A stretch of DNA of 9,183 bases from a bacterium (GTDB lineage Bacteria > SM23-31 > JAUVVT01), in assembly GCA_030604505.1 (NCBI GenBank), contig JAUVVT010000040.1, positions 1 to 9,183 of the forward strand. The letters run 5' to 3'. Both the position numbers and the translations under genes were made by a program. Of this stretch, positions 1 through 6,855 are shown piece by piece; positions within the stretch are counted from its first letter, which is position 1; each line of letters begins with the position of its first letter. Below the pieces are notes generated by a model. It did no database searches. It saw only the letters and a program-made list of their open reading frames with translations, and was not told the DNA's origin.

Positions 1-1589
1 AGGAAAATTTGGAAAAAATTGTTGAAGAGAGAACAAAAGAATTAAAGAAATCACAAAAGTTTTTACAGGAAAAGGGCGAAGAGCTTCAAACAATGTTGGA
101 TTCTTCACCGGCGATGATTTTTTATAAAGATAAAGAAAATAGATTTGTGCGGGTCAATAAATCATTTGCTAATGTTATTGGCATGCCTATTAATTCTATA
201 ATTGGTAAAGCTGATTATGAGATATTTCCCGGGAAGACAGAACAACAAATTAATGATGAACTCGATATAATTAAGACAGGTAAACTTAAATTAGATATAT
301 CTGAATATATCGAAACCCCAAAGGGTAGGATATGGATTCAGGTGGATAAAATTCCATACAATGATACGGACGGTAATATCATAGGAATAATAGGATTTGC
401 TTTAGACGTTACTGAGCGCAAGAAGGCTGAAGAAGAGAAGAGAAAACTTGAAGAACAATTATTCCAGGCACAAAAAATGGAGTCTATCGGAAGGTTAGCC
501 GGTGGTATTGCGCATGATTTTAATAACCTTCTTGCCAGCATAATAGGATATGCTGAACTTTTAAAGATTGAGTTTGAAGGTTCTGATACGAAAGAAAAGA
601 AAGCAATCGATGCAATTTTAAAGGGATCAGAAAGTGCCGCAAACCTTGTTCGGCAATTGCTGGGTTTTGCGAGGAAGGGGAAATTTAAGCCTGTTATATT
701 TAACATAAATGATGCTATTAAGGATACAATTAAGGTGTGCGAAAAAATCTTTGAAAAAAATATAAAAGTAAGATATGAACTTGATGAAAAAATTAAAAAC
801 ATTGAAGGTGATAAAAATCAACTGGAGCAGGTTTTTACGAACCTTGTTATTAATGCAAAAGATTCAATGCCGAAGGGAGGGGAATTGATTTTTAAAACAA
901 GAAATGTTTATCTTAGTGAGAAATATGTTAGTAAACACATTGATTTTAAATCCGGGAATTATGTTAAGATATCGGTTACAGATACTGGATCTGGAATGTC
1001 TAAAGAAGTAATGGAGAATATATTTGAGCCGTTTTTTACTACAAAAGGGGAGGGTGAAGGAACGGGATTAGGTTTAGCCACTGTTTACGGTATTATAAAA
1101 AACCACAATGGTCATATAAACTGCAATAGTGAACTTGGATTGGGAACAACATTTACGGTTTTTTTGCCTGTTGCTGAAGGAGAAATTGTGGAAGAAAAAA
1201 TTGATACAAGTATTATCAAGGGTGAAGAAACAATTCTTGTTATTGATGATGAAGAGGGTGTAAGAGATATAACAAAAGAGCAGTTGGAAACGCTTGGATA
1301 TAAAGTATTGGTTGCCAGTAGCGGAATTGAAGGGCTTGATATATATAAAAAGGATATGGATAAAATTGATTTGATATTACTTGAGATGATAATGCCTAAA
1401 ATGACTTGTAAGGAAACTTTAGATGCGTTACGGGAAATTAAAGCAAATGTAAAAGTTGTTTTAATGAGCGGTTTCAGTCAGGATAATAAGTTTGCTGAAA
1501 TTCTGCAAAAAGGAATTATGGAATTTTTACAGAAGCCGTTTTTGCTGTCCGAATTGTCGAAAATTGTTTTTAAGTCGCTAAAAAAATGA
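1..1589 (+). CDS. Hybrid sensor histidine kinase (PAS, HisKA, HATPase, receiver), 5'-partial
   Basis: Two-component sensor kinase fused to a receiver. Residues are numbered from the TTG at base 9, but the frame is open to the window edge and starts inside a coiled coil of the 'VEERTKELKKS' type that usually follows an upstream sensory domain, so the true start lies outside. Order: coiled coil (1-25), PAS (about 27-137, ending DVTERKKAEEE), second helical linker, HisKA with phospho-acceptor His169 in AHDFNNLL, and HATPase with N-box Asn282, G1 DTGSGM (325-330) and G2 GTGLGLA (351-357). A CheY-like receiver (about 404-526) has acidic pair Asp413/Asp414, Ser487 and Lys509. The usual phospho-acceptor Asp in 'DLxLLD' is glutamate (Glu459), so relay through this receiver is doubtful. 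There is no membrane segment in the visible part. The next gene starts 28 bp downstream on the same strand. Kinase identity is certain; the stimulus is unknown. Confidence 0.95.
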   Translation, partial: ENLEKIVEERTKELKKSQKFLQEKGEELQTMLDSSPAMIFYKDKENRFVRVNKSFANVIGMPINSIIGKADYEIFPGKTEQQINDELDIIKTGKLKLDISEYIETPKGRIWIQVDKIPYNDTDGNIIGIIGFALDVTERKKAEEEKRKLEEQLFQAQKMESIGRLAGGIAHDFNNLLASIIGYAELLKIEFEGSDTKEKKAIDAILKGSESAANLVRQLLGFARKGKFKPVIFNINDAIKDTIKVCEKIFEKNIKVRYELDEKIKNIEGDKNQLEQVFTNLVINAKDSMPKGGELIFKTRNVYLSEKYVSKHIDFKSGNYVKISVTDTGSGMSKEVMENIFEPFFTTKGEGEGTGLGLATVYGIIKNHNGHINCNSELGLGTTFTVFLPVAEGEIVEEKIDTSIIKGEETILVIDDEEGVRDITKEQLETLGYKVLVASSGIEGLDIYKKDMDKIDLILLEMIMPKMTCKETLDALREIKANVKVVLMSGFSQDNKFAEILQKGIMEFLQKPFLLSELSKIVFKSLKK

Positions 1590-1617
1590 GTTCCTGATAT
1601 AACTGTACGGAGGGTAA

Positions 1618-2712
1618 TTGAGATTTATCGAATCCTCTTTCTTCAAGAAATATCTTCTTCCCGGTTTTATTTTCCAATCAGTTGTTATCGGTGGGGGGTA
1701 TGGAACTGGACGTGAGATAATCGAATATTTTCTTAAGTTTGGTCCGTTGGGCGGTTTACTGGGAATGATACTTGTTACAACCGTTATGTGGTCACTAATT
1801 TTAATGGTGACCTTTGAATTTGCGCGGATGTTTAAAGCCTATGATTATCGGAGTTTTTTCAAGATTTTGCTTGGACGGTACTGGTTTATTTTTGAAGTTC
1901 TCTATATGATTGATATGTTGATTGTTCTTGCGGTTATTGGTTCTGCTGCTGGTGTTTTACTGCGAGATAATTTTGGTATGCCTTATCTGGCTGGTGTTGT
2001 GATTATACTTATTTCAATAGGTTTTTTGACTTTTAAAGGAAGCGGTCTTATAGAAAAATGTTTAGCGAGCTGGTCGATTATTCTTTATATCGTTTATGGT
2101 GTTATTTTTGTAGTAACTCTTTTTAAATTTTTCCCTCTAATTCAGAGAAATTTCGCAACCTTTGAAATACTTCCCGTATGGTTTTTGGGTGGATTTAAAT
2201 ACGCTTTATATAATTTAGCTGTTATTCCTGCTGTCTTGTTTTGTTTAAATCACATTGAAAGCAGGAAAGAATCGATTTATGCAGGTTTAATCGGTGGTGT
2301 GATTGGTATTTTTCCGGGTGTTTTATTTTTTATTGCCGTTACCTGCCAATATCCTGCCGTTTTGCCTGAAGAGATACCGATGATTAATATGCTTAATGAA
2401 ATCGGGTCTGTTTTTTTATTGATTGCGTTTCAAATTATGCTGTTTGGAACATTAATTGAAACGGGCACTGGTTTTATTCATTCTTTTAATGAACGGCTCC
2501 AGTCTGTTTATCGCACGAGGGGAAAAGAATTTCCACGGCGGCTGAGACCTGTTGTAGCTATGATTCTTCTCTTATTGGGTTTTGGAATTTCGACTTTTGG
2601 GCTTATCGACCTTATCGCCAAAGGATATGGGAGTTTAAGCTGGGGGGTTTTATTTGTCTTCGTTATTCCGCTCTTTACAATAGGCATATATAAAATAATT
2701 AAAAAGCATTGA
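1618..2712 (+). CDS. YkvI-like integral membrane protein (APC superfamily)
   Basis: Uncharacterised membrane protein resembling the Bacillus YkvI family (COG3949), distant relatives of amino-acid/cation symporters of the APC fold. The 364-residue length is close to the family norm. The first helix carries GGGYGTGRE (residues 25-33), the glycine-rich break that is the family hallmark and probably corresponds to an ion/substrate site. About ten hydrophobic helices can be drawn: roughly 15-33, 42-66, 85-110, 121-142, 148-168, 189-210, 220-243, 262-283, 310-330 and 337-360. The start is TTG, with GGAGGG at 1609-1614 only three or four bases upstream; the first in-frame ATG is about 50 codons further in and would remove the first helix. 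The gene lies 28 bp after the sensor kinase, so co-transcription is likely. A link between kinase signal and transported solute is inference. Substrate unknown. Confidence 0.85.
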   Translation: MRFIESSFFKKYLLPGFIFQSVVIGGGYGTGREIIEYFLKFGPLGGLLGMILVTTVMWSLILMVTFEFARMFKAYDYRSFFKILLGRYWFIFEVLYMIDMLIVLAVIGSAAGVLLRDNFGMPYLAGVVIILISIGFLTFKGSGLIEKCLASWSIILYIVYGVIFVVTLFKFFPLIQRNFATFEILPVWFLGGFKYALYNLAVIPAVLFCLNHIESRKESIYAGLIGGVIGIFPGVLFFIAVTCQYPAVLPEEIPMINMLNEIGSVFLLIAFQIMLFGTLIETGTGFIHSFNERLQSVYRTRGKEFPRRLRPVVAMILLLLGFGISTFGLIDLIAKGYGSLSWGVLFVFVIPLFTIGIYKIIKKH

Positions 2713-2751
2713 ATCATTTTACTATAATTAACGCTTTCTCTTTCCTAATAG

Positions 2752-2780
2752 GACAGTATCGCGCAGTGTCTCTTTATTTT
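2752..2780 (+). terminator. Weak candidate terminator after the YkvI-like gene
   Basis: GACA (2752-2755) can pair with TGTC (2767-2770), with one more inner pair, around a GC-rich loop. The T-rich run TCTTTATTTT follows. The stem is short and has a mismatch, so this is only a candidate. It lies 40 bp past the stop codon. Confidence 0.25.
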
Positions 2781-2814
2781 TAGCTGCTAACCATAAATTG
2801 GATATTCGTTTCCC

Positions 2815-2979
2815 TTATAACCTATCACAAAAAGTTACTAATATAAATGTGGCTATAGGACCGAGTAACAAAGAAAGAAGAAACCAATTGAGGCCCTTCC
2901 TGTTCTTACCCTGCGCTATTCCTGCATTAATCAATGCAAGAGTTCCCCATCCCACAAAGTAATTTGGTATATGATACAT
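2815..2979 (-). CDS. Small membrane protein, 54 residues
   Basis: Small open frame read on the minus strand: ATG at 2979, TAA at 2815-2817. It has GGAGG (2990-2994) ten bases upstream, a little far but a strong match. The protein begins MYHIPNYFVGWG and has two hydrophobic stretches: about residues 8-22 and 32-50 (WFLLSLLLGPIATFILV). They are separated by a short polar, basic loop (QGKNRKG). This two-helix hairpin with a basic loop and a 'GxxWFLLSLLLGPIA' second helix resembles many short uncharacterised bacterial membrane proteins. Codon use and the hydrophobic pattern look like real coding sequence. It lies 151 bp downstream of the RRM gene on the same strand, so it could be read from that promoter or its own. 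Function unknown. It is real with good probability because of the ribosome site and the protein-like pattern. Confidence 0.7.
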   Translation of the reverse strand: MYHIPNYFVGWGTLALINAGIAQGKNRKGLNWFLLSLLLGPIATFILVTFCDRL

Positions 2980-3130
2980 AAAAAAATTACCTCCATCTGT
3001 TTTGATAAATGTCGATAATTTTTTAGCGAGAAAAAAAAAGTCTATTAAAAAATTAGTAATATTTAATTTATTCTTTATCTATTGTTATAACAGGTAGATG
3101 ATATATTACCAGCAAATTTTTTCATCATCG

Positions 3131-3418
3131 CTAATATCTTTGGAAATCTCTTCTCTGTCCACCTCCGCCACCTCCGGTTCGGTTTCTCGGTGGATATGCT
3201 TCGTTAACTTTCATTGTGCGTCCTTTGTATTCTGTCCCATCCAATGCTTCCTTTGCAGCTTCAGCTTGTGTAGTATCACCCATTTCAACAAATCCAAACC
3301 CTTTACCTTCAATTATGTTTACATCCTTAACTTCTCCGTGATTGGAAAATAATTCTTTCAGGTCTTCATTAGATACAGAATAATTAAGATTTCCTACATA
3401 AAGTTTAATACTTTGCAT
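3131..3418 (-). CDS. RRM-type RNA-binding protein with glycine-rich tail
   Basis: Single RNA-recognition-motif protein of 95 residues, the usual size of the bacterial RRM family (often cold-induced in cyanobacteria and common in other Gram-negative lineages). It binds single-stranded RNA in the cytoplasm. RNP2 is LYVGNL (6-11) and RNP1 is KGFGFVEM (39-46); the RNA-stacking aromatics Tyr7, Phe41 and Phe43 are all present. The fold's second half ends near residue 73, followed by a basic, glycine-rich tail with six consecutive glycines (82-87) and RRDFQRY. The start is firm: AAGGAGG (3424-3430) lies five bases from the ATG. The gene stands alone with a long AT-rich upstream region that holds a hairpin and an extra Shine-Dalgarno sequence, which suggests post-transcriptional control. 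Which RNAs it binds cannot be told from here. Confidence 0.95.
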   Translation of the reverse strand: MQSIKLYVGNLNYSVSNEDLKELFSNHGEVKDVNIIEGKGFGFVEMGDTTQAEAAKEALDGTEYKGRTMKVNEAYPPRNRTGGGGGGQRRDFQRY

Positions 3419-3700
3419 TCTTACCTCCTTAAGATTTTCTTTGAAACTCTCATATAAATAATGTTTCTTTTGAGGTAGAAGCAGGTTAGTGATTCTAACC
3501 TCGCTAACAAAAACACTATTAAAATATGAGAAAACTTATTAAAAAATTGATTAAAAAACTAAATTAAATGTTCCTATCACCTCCTTTTAAACGGTTATCG
3601 TCATTTCATATAAAATTTCAATTAGATTGCCGCTCTTATAATAAATATAATTCAAATTCCCTTTTTTAGTATTTTAAAACATTCAAAATTATATATATAA
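3419..3700 (-). promoter_or_regulatory. Long leader of the RRM gene with hairpin and orphan SD
   Basis: Reading toward the RRM gene on the minus strand, a TATAAT box (3688-3693) with only a weak TTGTTT 18 bases upstream is the best promoter candidate. It would give a leader of roughly 260 bases. The leader holds AAAAGGAGGTGAT (3576-3588), complementary to about 12 bases of the 16S rRNA 3' end, with no start codon or lasting open frame after it. It also holds a perfect 7-bp hairpin, AGGTTAG/CTAACCT (3483-3489 with 3495-3501, 5-base loop). The gene's own AAGGAGG follows at 3424-3430. The leader is otherwise AT-rich. Confidence 0.4.
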
Positions 3701-3758
3701 AACATAATTAAAAACAAATGTTGTTAAAAAGAATCTTTTTAATACAAAAGAACACATT

Positions 3759-3899
3759 TTAAATTAAGTTTTGATTAAAGTAGCAATCGGAAAGAGTTGA
3801 GGAATAAACGGCTGATAATATATAAGCGATGATTAATGCAGAAAAAACTATCTTTCTTAATGAGTTACTTTTGCAGACTATTTTATTTATTCTGTCCAA
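3759..3899 (-). CDS. Doubtful 46-residue membrane peptide, possibly a gene remnant
   Basis: Minus-strand open frame with a possible TTG start at 3899. The frame itself is open from about 3967 to the TAA at 3759-3761, roughly 70 codons, which is long for such AT-rich DNA. The product has a basic N-terminal part (RINKIVCKSNSLRK) and one clear hydrophobic helix (IVFSALIIAYILSAVYSS). No good ribosome site precedes the TTG. An ATG at 3961 in another frame (MEVKKLLISGAV...) runs into a stop at 3911-3913. A single extra T in the T-run at 3924-3927 would join it to this frame as a protein of about 67 residues. It may therefore be a frameshifted gene, a sequencing error, or chance. I do not recognise a family. 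Confidence 0.3.
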   Translation of the reverse strand: MDRINKIVCKSNSLRKIVFSALIIAYILSAVYSSTLSDCYFNQNLI

Positions 3900-4134
3900 A
3901 TAAAGCTTTTCTAATTCAAATGCAAAACAGCACCGGATATTAGAAGCTTTTTTACCTCCATGAGAATTTTAAAACAAAAACAAAAAATAGTAAATATACC
4001 TTTCAAATTAAACACTGGATATATTAATAAATAAATTTATTAAAAACAACAAAAATATTTTAATACATTAAATTAATTTATTTTATTTTGAAATGGTATT
4101 TTTATAAAATCTTGATATTATACAAAAACAGAAA
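3900..4134. other. AT-rich intergenic stretch downstream of the hydrolase
   Basis: Together with 3419-3758 this makes a gap of about 700 bases without a secure gene. This part is very AT-rich. It holds a perfect 12-bp palindrome TAAATTAATTTA (4069-4080) and an inverted repeat of 8-bp arms, TTAATAAA (4024-4031) with TTTATTAA (4036-4043). Both contain only A and T, so neither makes a convincing terminator. GGAGG on the minus strand (3955-3959) is the only ribosome-site-like sequence, and no good start follows it. Confidence 0.5.
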
Positions 4135-6315
4135 TTACTCAAGCCACCATTTAAGAATCGAATCGGTATTTTCGGAAGAGATTTCATCTATGATTTTCAG
4201 ATTTCCGGGGACGTTTTTTAATAAATATACAGAGCGCGGGAATTCAAGTTCCCTGTCGATTAATCGGGATGGTGCCGGTTCTTTCATTTGGTTCTTTATT
4301 CCTACCATAAGCAGTTTTCTTGGAGCTATAAGCCCTGCGAGGTCGGGAAGGTCGTATGCGGTTAATGCCCCAGCAACACCCCATATAAAAGTAAGACTGT
4401 AATTATAAAGCCTATGAGAGATAATATTTCTATAAGAAACAGGTGCTCCTACCAATGCTATACTGTTTATTGACGGTTCAAAAGCAGCAGCATGTAGAAG
4501 TGCCGGGCACAGCTCGTCAAATGCAACTGCACCGATTTTATCTTTTTTAACATCATTTCGCTTCTTCAACATATTGGCAACCCTCACTATATCGCCAGCC
4601 TGGATGCCGGCTATACTTCTGCCTATTATTACGGCACCATAGCCGGCACGACCGGGGTAGGTTGATGTTCCTTTTGTCTCGCCGGTACCTATTACATCTG
4701 CTGCTGCAACTATAAAGCCTCTCCTGACCATTTCCTCGAGTGTTCCTCCGGGAGATGCCCCGGCAGACTTCCCTTCAGGATGAATGTATATCATTGCCGG
4801 ATATTTCCTGCCGCCATCTGGAATCATCAGCAATAAGGGAATAACATAATCTCCTTCACCGTCGAGCGCATACATCTCGACAGAATAGCCGTTCCTCTGG
4901 TATCTTCCCCGAAAAACAGGTTCACATTCTCCATACGGTACCGCATACCCGGAAAGCTCTTTTGCCTTTTGTCTGACACAGTTTAGATGTTCCTTGATAT
5001 TTTTCCGCGACTCTTCCAGTTTGTCAATCAGACTTATCGTCTCTTTTTTATTTATACTGGATATTGTTTCCCCGTTTAAATAAGACGAGAGCTGACCTGT
5101 CGGCGTAACATTTAATTCTTCCATTTCTAATATTTCTAAATCCTCATCAGTTGGAACTCCCGGTAAATCAAGCGCCTCCTGAAAAAATTTGTATAATACT
5201 TCTCTGTTTTTCCTTGTATATCCGTGTCCATAATCATCTTCGGTTATACCGATATTTTCTTCTTTTCCAAATGCTTTGTAAGCGTTTTTCACTTCTCTGT
5301 ATGTCTCGCGTGCTCCCTGAATGCTGAAGAAATCCCGCGTTGTCGCCAATATTAAATATGGCTTCGGAGCGAATACTTCGATGAGGTCGGCATGGTCTAT
5401 TCCGTTTGCTATTCCGTGATAAAAAATCTGTTCGCCATCCTGTTGACCTATAGATTCAAGGAGCCGCCTGAATCCGCAAATATATCCTGCCGGCGCTGCT
5501 GCTTTCACTCTTTCATCGAATGCAGCGATATATGCGGTCTGTGTTCCTCCACCCGACAGCCCTGTCAAGCCGATTCTCTCCGTGTCAACCTCGCTGCGTG
5601 TCAAAAGATAATCAATTCCCCTGATTCCGTCCCATGTCCAATATCTTGCCGCAGAAGAACCGGATAAGAGACATTGATTATTGGCATAGGAATGTTCCCG
5701 TGTAGAACTTTGTTTATATAAACCAACCATCTTTTTTTCTTCATCGGTATATTGAATCCTTTCACCCTGCCCCATAGGGTCAATTGCAAAAACTATAAAA
5801 CCCTTCTTTACCAGATTGTGTATTACTATCTGGTATATTTCTCTCCTGAAGGATTCGAGTGAATGCCCGATAACATTAAGTATCGCAGGTCTTTTACCGG
5901 TAATTCCGTCCGGAATAAAGAGGCATCCGGAAACATAATAGTTCGGCATAGATTCGTAAATTATTTTTTCAATTCTGTAACCTTCTTTTTGTATCACGCC
6001 CGTGACTCTGGGATTAAGGGGAGTTTTTTCAGGAAAAGGACCGACTATCTTCATTAGAATTTCTTTCACTTTTTTTTGTCTTTTTAACCAATCGGCTTTT
6101 GTCTTCAGCTTTGCAATTTCATCTTCTCTAATATCGAGATAACCGTATGCCTGCTTGTTTAAAAACAGAGGAAGCATATTCTCCCCATTGCTCCATTCTA
6201 TCCATCTATCAAATACATTTAAATTCTCTTTCTGCGCAAAGATAAGAGAATTGTTAATGATAAAGATGAAAATGCAAAATAAAATGCTGCTTAAAAGTTT
6301 TTTTAATAGTTTCAT
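4135..6315 (-). CDS. Secreted two-domain alpha/beta hydrolase (acetyl-xylan-esterase-like)
   Basis: Exported esterase-type hydrolase, 726 residues from the ATG at 6315. That start is chosen because AAGGAG (6321-6326) lies five bases before it; the ATG at 6333 would put the ribosome site inside the gene. Residues 1-27 form a signal peptide (MKLLKK, hydrophobic core, cleavage probably after Ala27 in LIFAQ), so it acts outside the cytoplasm. Domain 1 (about 110-395) has a full triad: Ser254 in GLSGGG, Asp328 in TTRDFF and His364 in DYGHGYTR. It resembles dienelactone-hydrolase/acetyl-xylan-esterase-like proteins. Domain 2 (about 475-726) repeats the fold, but the nucleophile elbow reads AFDELC, with Asp600 where serine is expected, and no obvious catalytic histidine. 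It is probably structural or substrate-binding. A carbohydrate ester substrate is inference from the family; no polysaccharide genes adjoin it. Confidence 0.88.
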   Translation of the reverse strand: MKLLKKLLSSILFCIFIFIINNSLIFAQKENLNVFDRWIEWSNGENMLPLFLNKQAYGYLDIREDEIAKLKTKADWLKRQKKVKEILMKIVGPFPEKTPLNPRVTGVIQKEGYRIEKIIYESMPNYYVSGCLFIPDGITGKRPAILNVIGHSLESFRREIYQIVIHNLVKKGFIVFAIDPMGQGERIQYTDEEKKMVGLYKQSSTREHSYANNQCLLSGSSAARYWTWDGIRGIDYLLTRSEVDTERIGLTGLSGGGTQTAYIAAFDERVKAAAPAGYICGFRRLLESIGQQDGEQIFYHGIANGIDHADLIEVFAPKPYLILATTRDFFSIQGARETYREVKNAYKAFGKEENIGITEDDYGHGYTRKNREVLYKFFQEALDLPGVPTDEDLEILEMEELNVTPTGQLSSYLNGETISSINKKETISLIDKLEESRKNIKEHLNCVRQKAKELSGYAVPYGECEPVFRGRYQRNGYSVEMYALDGEGDYVIPLLLMIPDGGRKYPAMIYIHPEGKSAGASPGGTLEEMVRRGFIVAAADVIGTGETKGTSTYPGRAGYGAVIIGRSIAGIQAGDIVRVANMLKKRNDVKKDKIGAVAFDELCPALLHAAAFEPSINSIALVGAPVSYRNIISHRLYNYSLTFIWGVAGALTAYDLPDLAGLIAPRKLLMVGIKNQMKEPAPSRLIDRELEFPRSVYLLKNVPGNLKIIDEISSENTDSILKWWLE

Positions 6316-6348
6316 AATAACTCCTTGATTCAAGATTAAAAGTCTTAT

Positions 6349-6377
6349 ATTATATAAAAGGAAATAATTTCACAGAA
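6349..6377 (-). promoter_or_regulatory. Candidate promoter of the hydrolase gene
   Basis: On the minus strand a perfect TATAAT (6349-6354) lies about 34 bases before the hydrolase ATG. The -35 region at 17 bases (TTCTGT, 6372-6377) is a poor match. Further upstream, TTTGTAA (6396-6402) and TTACAAA (6407-6413) form a 7-bp inverted repeat with a 4-base spacer, which could be an operator. This is weak evidence in AT-rich DNA. Confidence 0.3.
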
Positions 6378-6528
6378 TAAAAGAAAGAATTGAAATTTGT
6401 AAATTTTTACAAAAGTGAAAAAAAGACATATTCTCGTTGTAAGAAAGATTATGACTGAAATAATTTATTATATAATCCAAAAGAAGTCAATAAAAAAGTA
6501 TGTTTATTGCAATTAATTTAAATTAATA

Positions 6529-6796
6529 TTACAAGACTTTGGCAAATTTTGATAAACTCATTATTTATAGCATTAATATTACAAAATTCAATTAGCAAAG
6601 TTAATATCTAAAAATAACCCTGTCATTCTGAATCCCTGTCCTGAACTTGTTTCAGGATCTATTTGATTCAGTATTGTTTCAGAATCTATTGTTTATTAAT
6701 CGTTTAAATGCTGATCCCGAATCGTCGGGACAGCATGACAAGTATGTAATGCAAATGTGAATTTATATATTTTGAAAATTTGTCAAAGTCTTGTAA
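6529..6796. repeat. 268-bp element with 22-bp inverted ends (MITE-like)
   Basis: The left end (6529-6550, beginning TTACAAGACTTTGG) and the right end (6775-6796, ending CAAAGTCTTGTAA) are inverted copies matching at 21 of 22 bases. The enclosed 268 bp has no gene and contains the REP-like unit at 6621-6740. A 13-base direct repeat, ATTAATATTACAA, occurs at 6522-6534 (across the left edge) and again at 6572-6584. No convincing target-site duplication is visible at the edges. The structure fits a non-autonomous miniature element, or a single very long-range stem. No transposase is in the window. Confidence 0.55.
6621..6740. repeat. REP-like palindromic repeat unit
   Basis: Bounded by TGTCAT (6621-6626) and its inverse ATGACA (6735-6740). 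Inside are two hairpins: CCTGAA/TTCAGG (6640-6645 with 6651-6656, loop CTTGT), and GCTG-A-TCCCGA with TCGGGA-CAGC (6710-6734, loop ATCG, one bulged A). A 14-base direct repeat, TTTCAGGATCTATT (6650-6663) and TTTCAGAATCTATT (6677-6690), differs at one base. Sequences of this 'TGTCATTC...CCTGAACTTGTTTCAGGATCT' style are common dispersed intergenic repeats in many bacterial genomes. It is richer in G+C than its surroundings. Confidence 0.7.
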
Positions 6797-6821
6797 AATC
6801 ATATAATTTTCAACTTTATTA

Positions 6822-6849
6822 TTGACAAAAATGTTTTTTTGAATATATT
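6822..6849 (+). promoter_or_regulatory. Sigma-70-type promoter for the YbaK-family gene
   Basis: A perfect TTGACA (6822-6827) is followed after 16 bases by TATATT (6844-6849, five of six consensus bases). Transcription would start near 6856 and leave a leader of about 150 bases before the ATG at 7005. The promoter begins 26 bases outside the right end of the inverted-repeat element. Confidence 0.65.
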
Positions 6850-6855
6850 TAAAAT

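Noticed and set aside
338..802. 154-codon minus-strand open frame
   Set aside because: It lies inside the sensor kinase gene, opposite clear PAS and HisKA coding sequence. Its Ser/Phe-rich product is typical of an antisense shadow.
3098..3352. 84-codon plus-strand open frame
   Set aside because: It overlaps the RRM gene on the opposite strand, and its Ser/Cys/Phe-rich product has no domain.
3576..3588. ATCACCTCCTTTT on the plus strand looks like the 3' end of a 16S rRNA gene
   Set aside because: No other rRNA sequence precedes it. The match is explained as a minus-strand Shine-Dalgarno sequence, which is complementary to the 16S end.
6316..6333. Hydrolase start at the upstream ATG (6333)
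   Set aside because: The AAGGAG ribosome site would lie inside the first codons. The ATG at 6315 has correct spacing and begins a normal signal peptide.
6650..6690. Two near-identical 14-base repeats suggesting a short CRISPR
   Set aside because: Only two units with a 13-base gap, and they lie inside a REP-like repeat. There are no further units and no cas genes.
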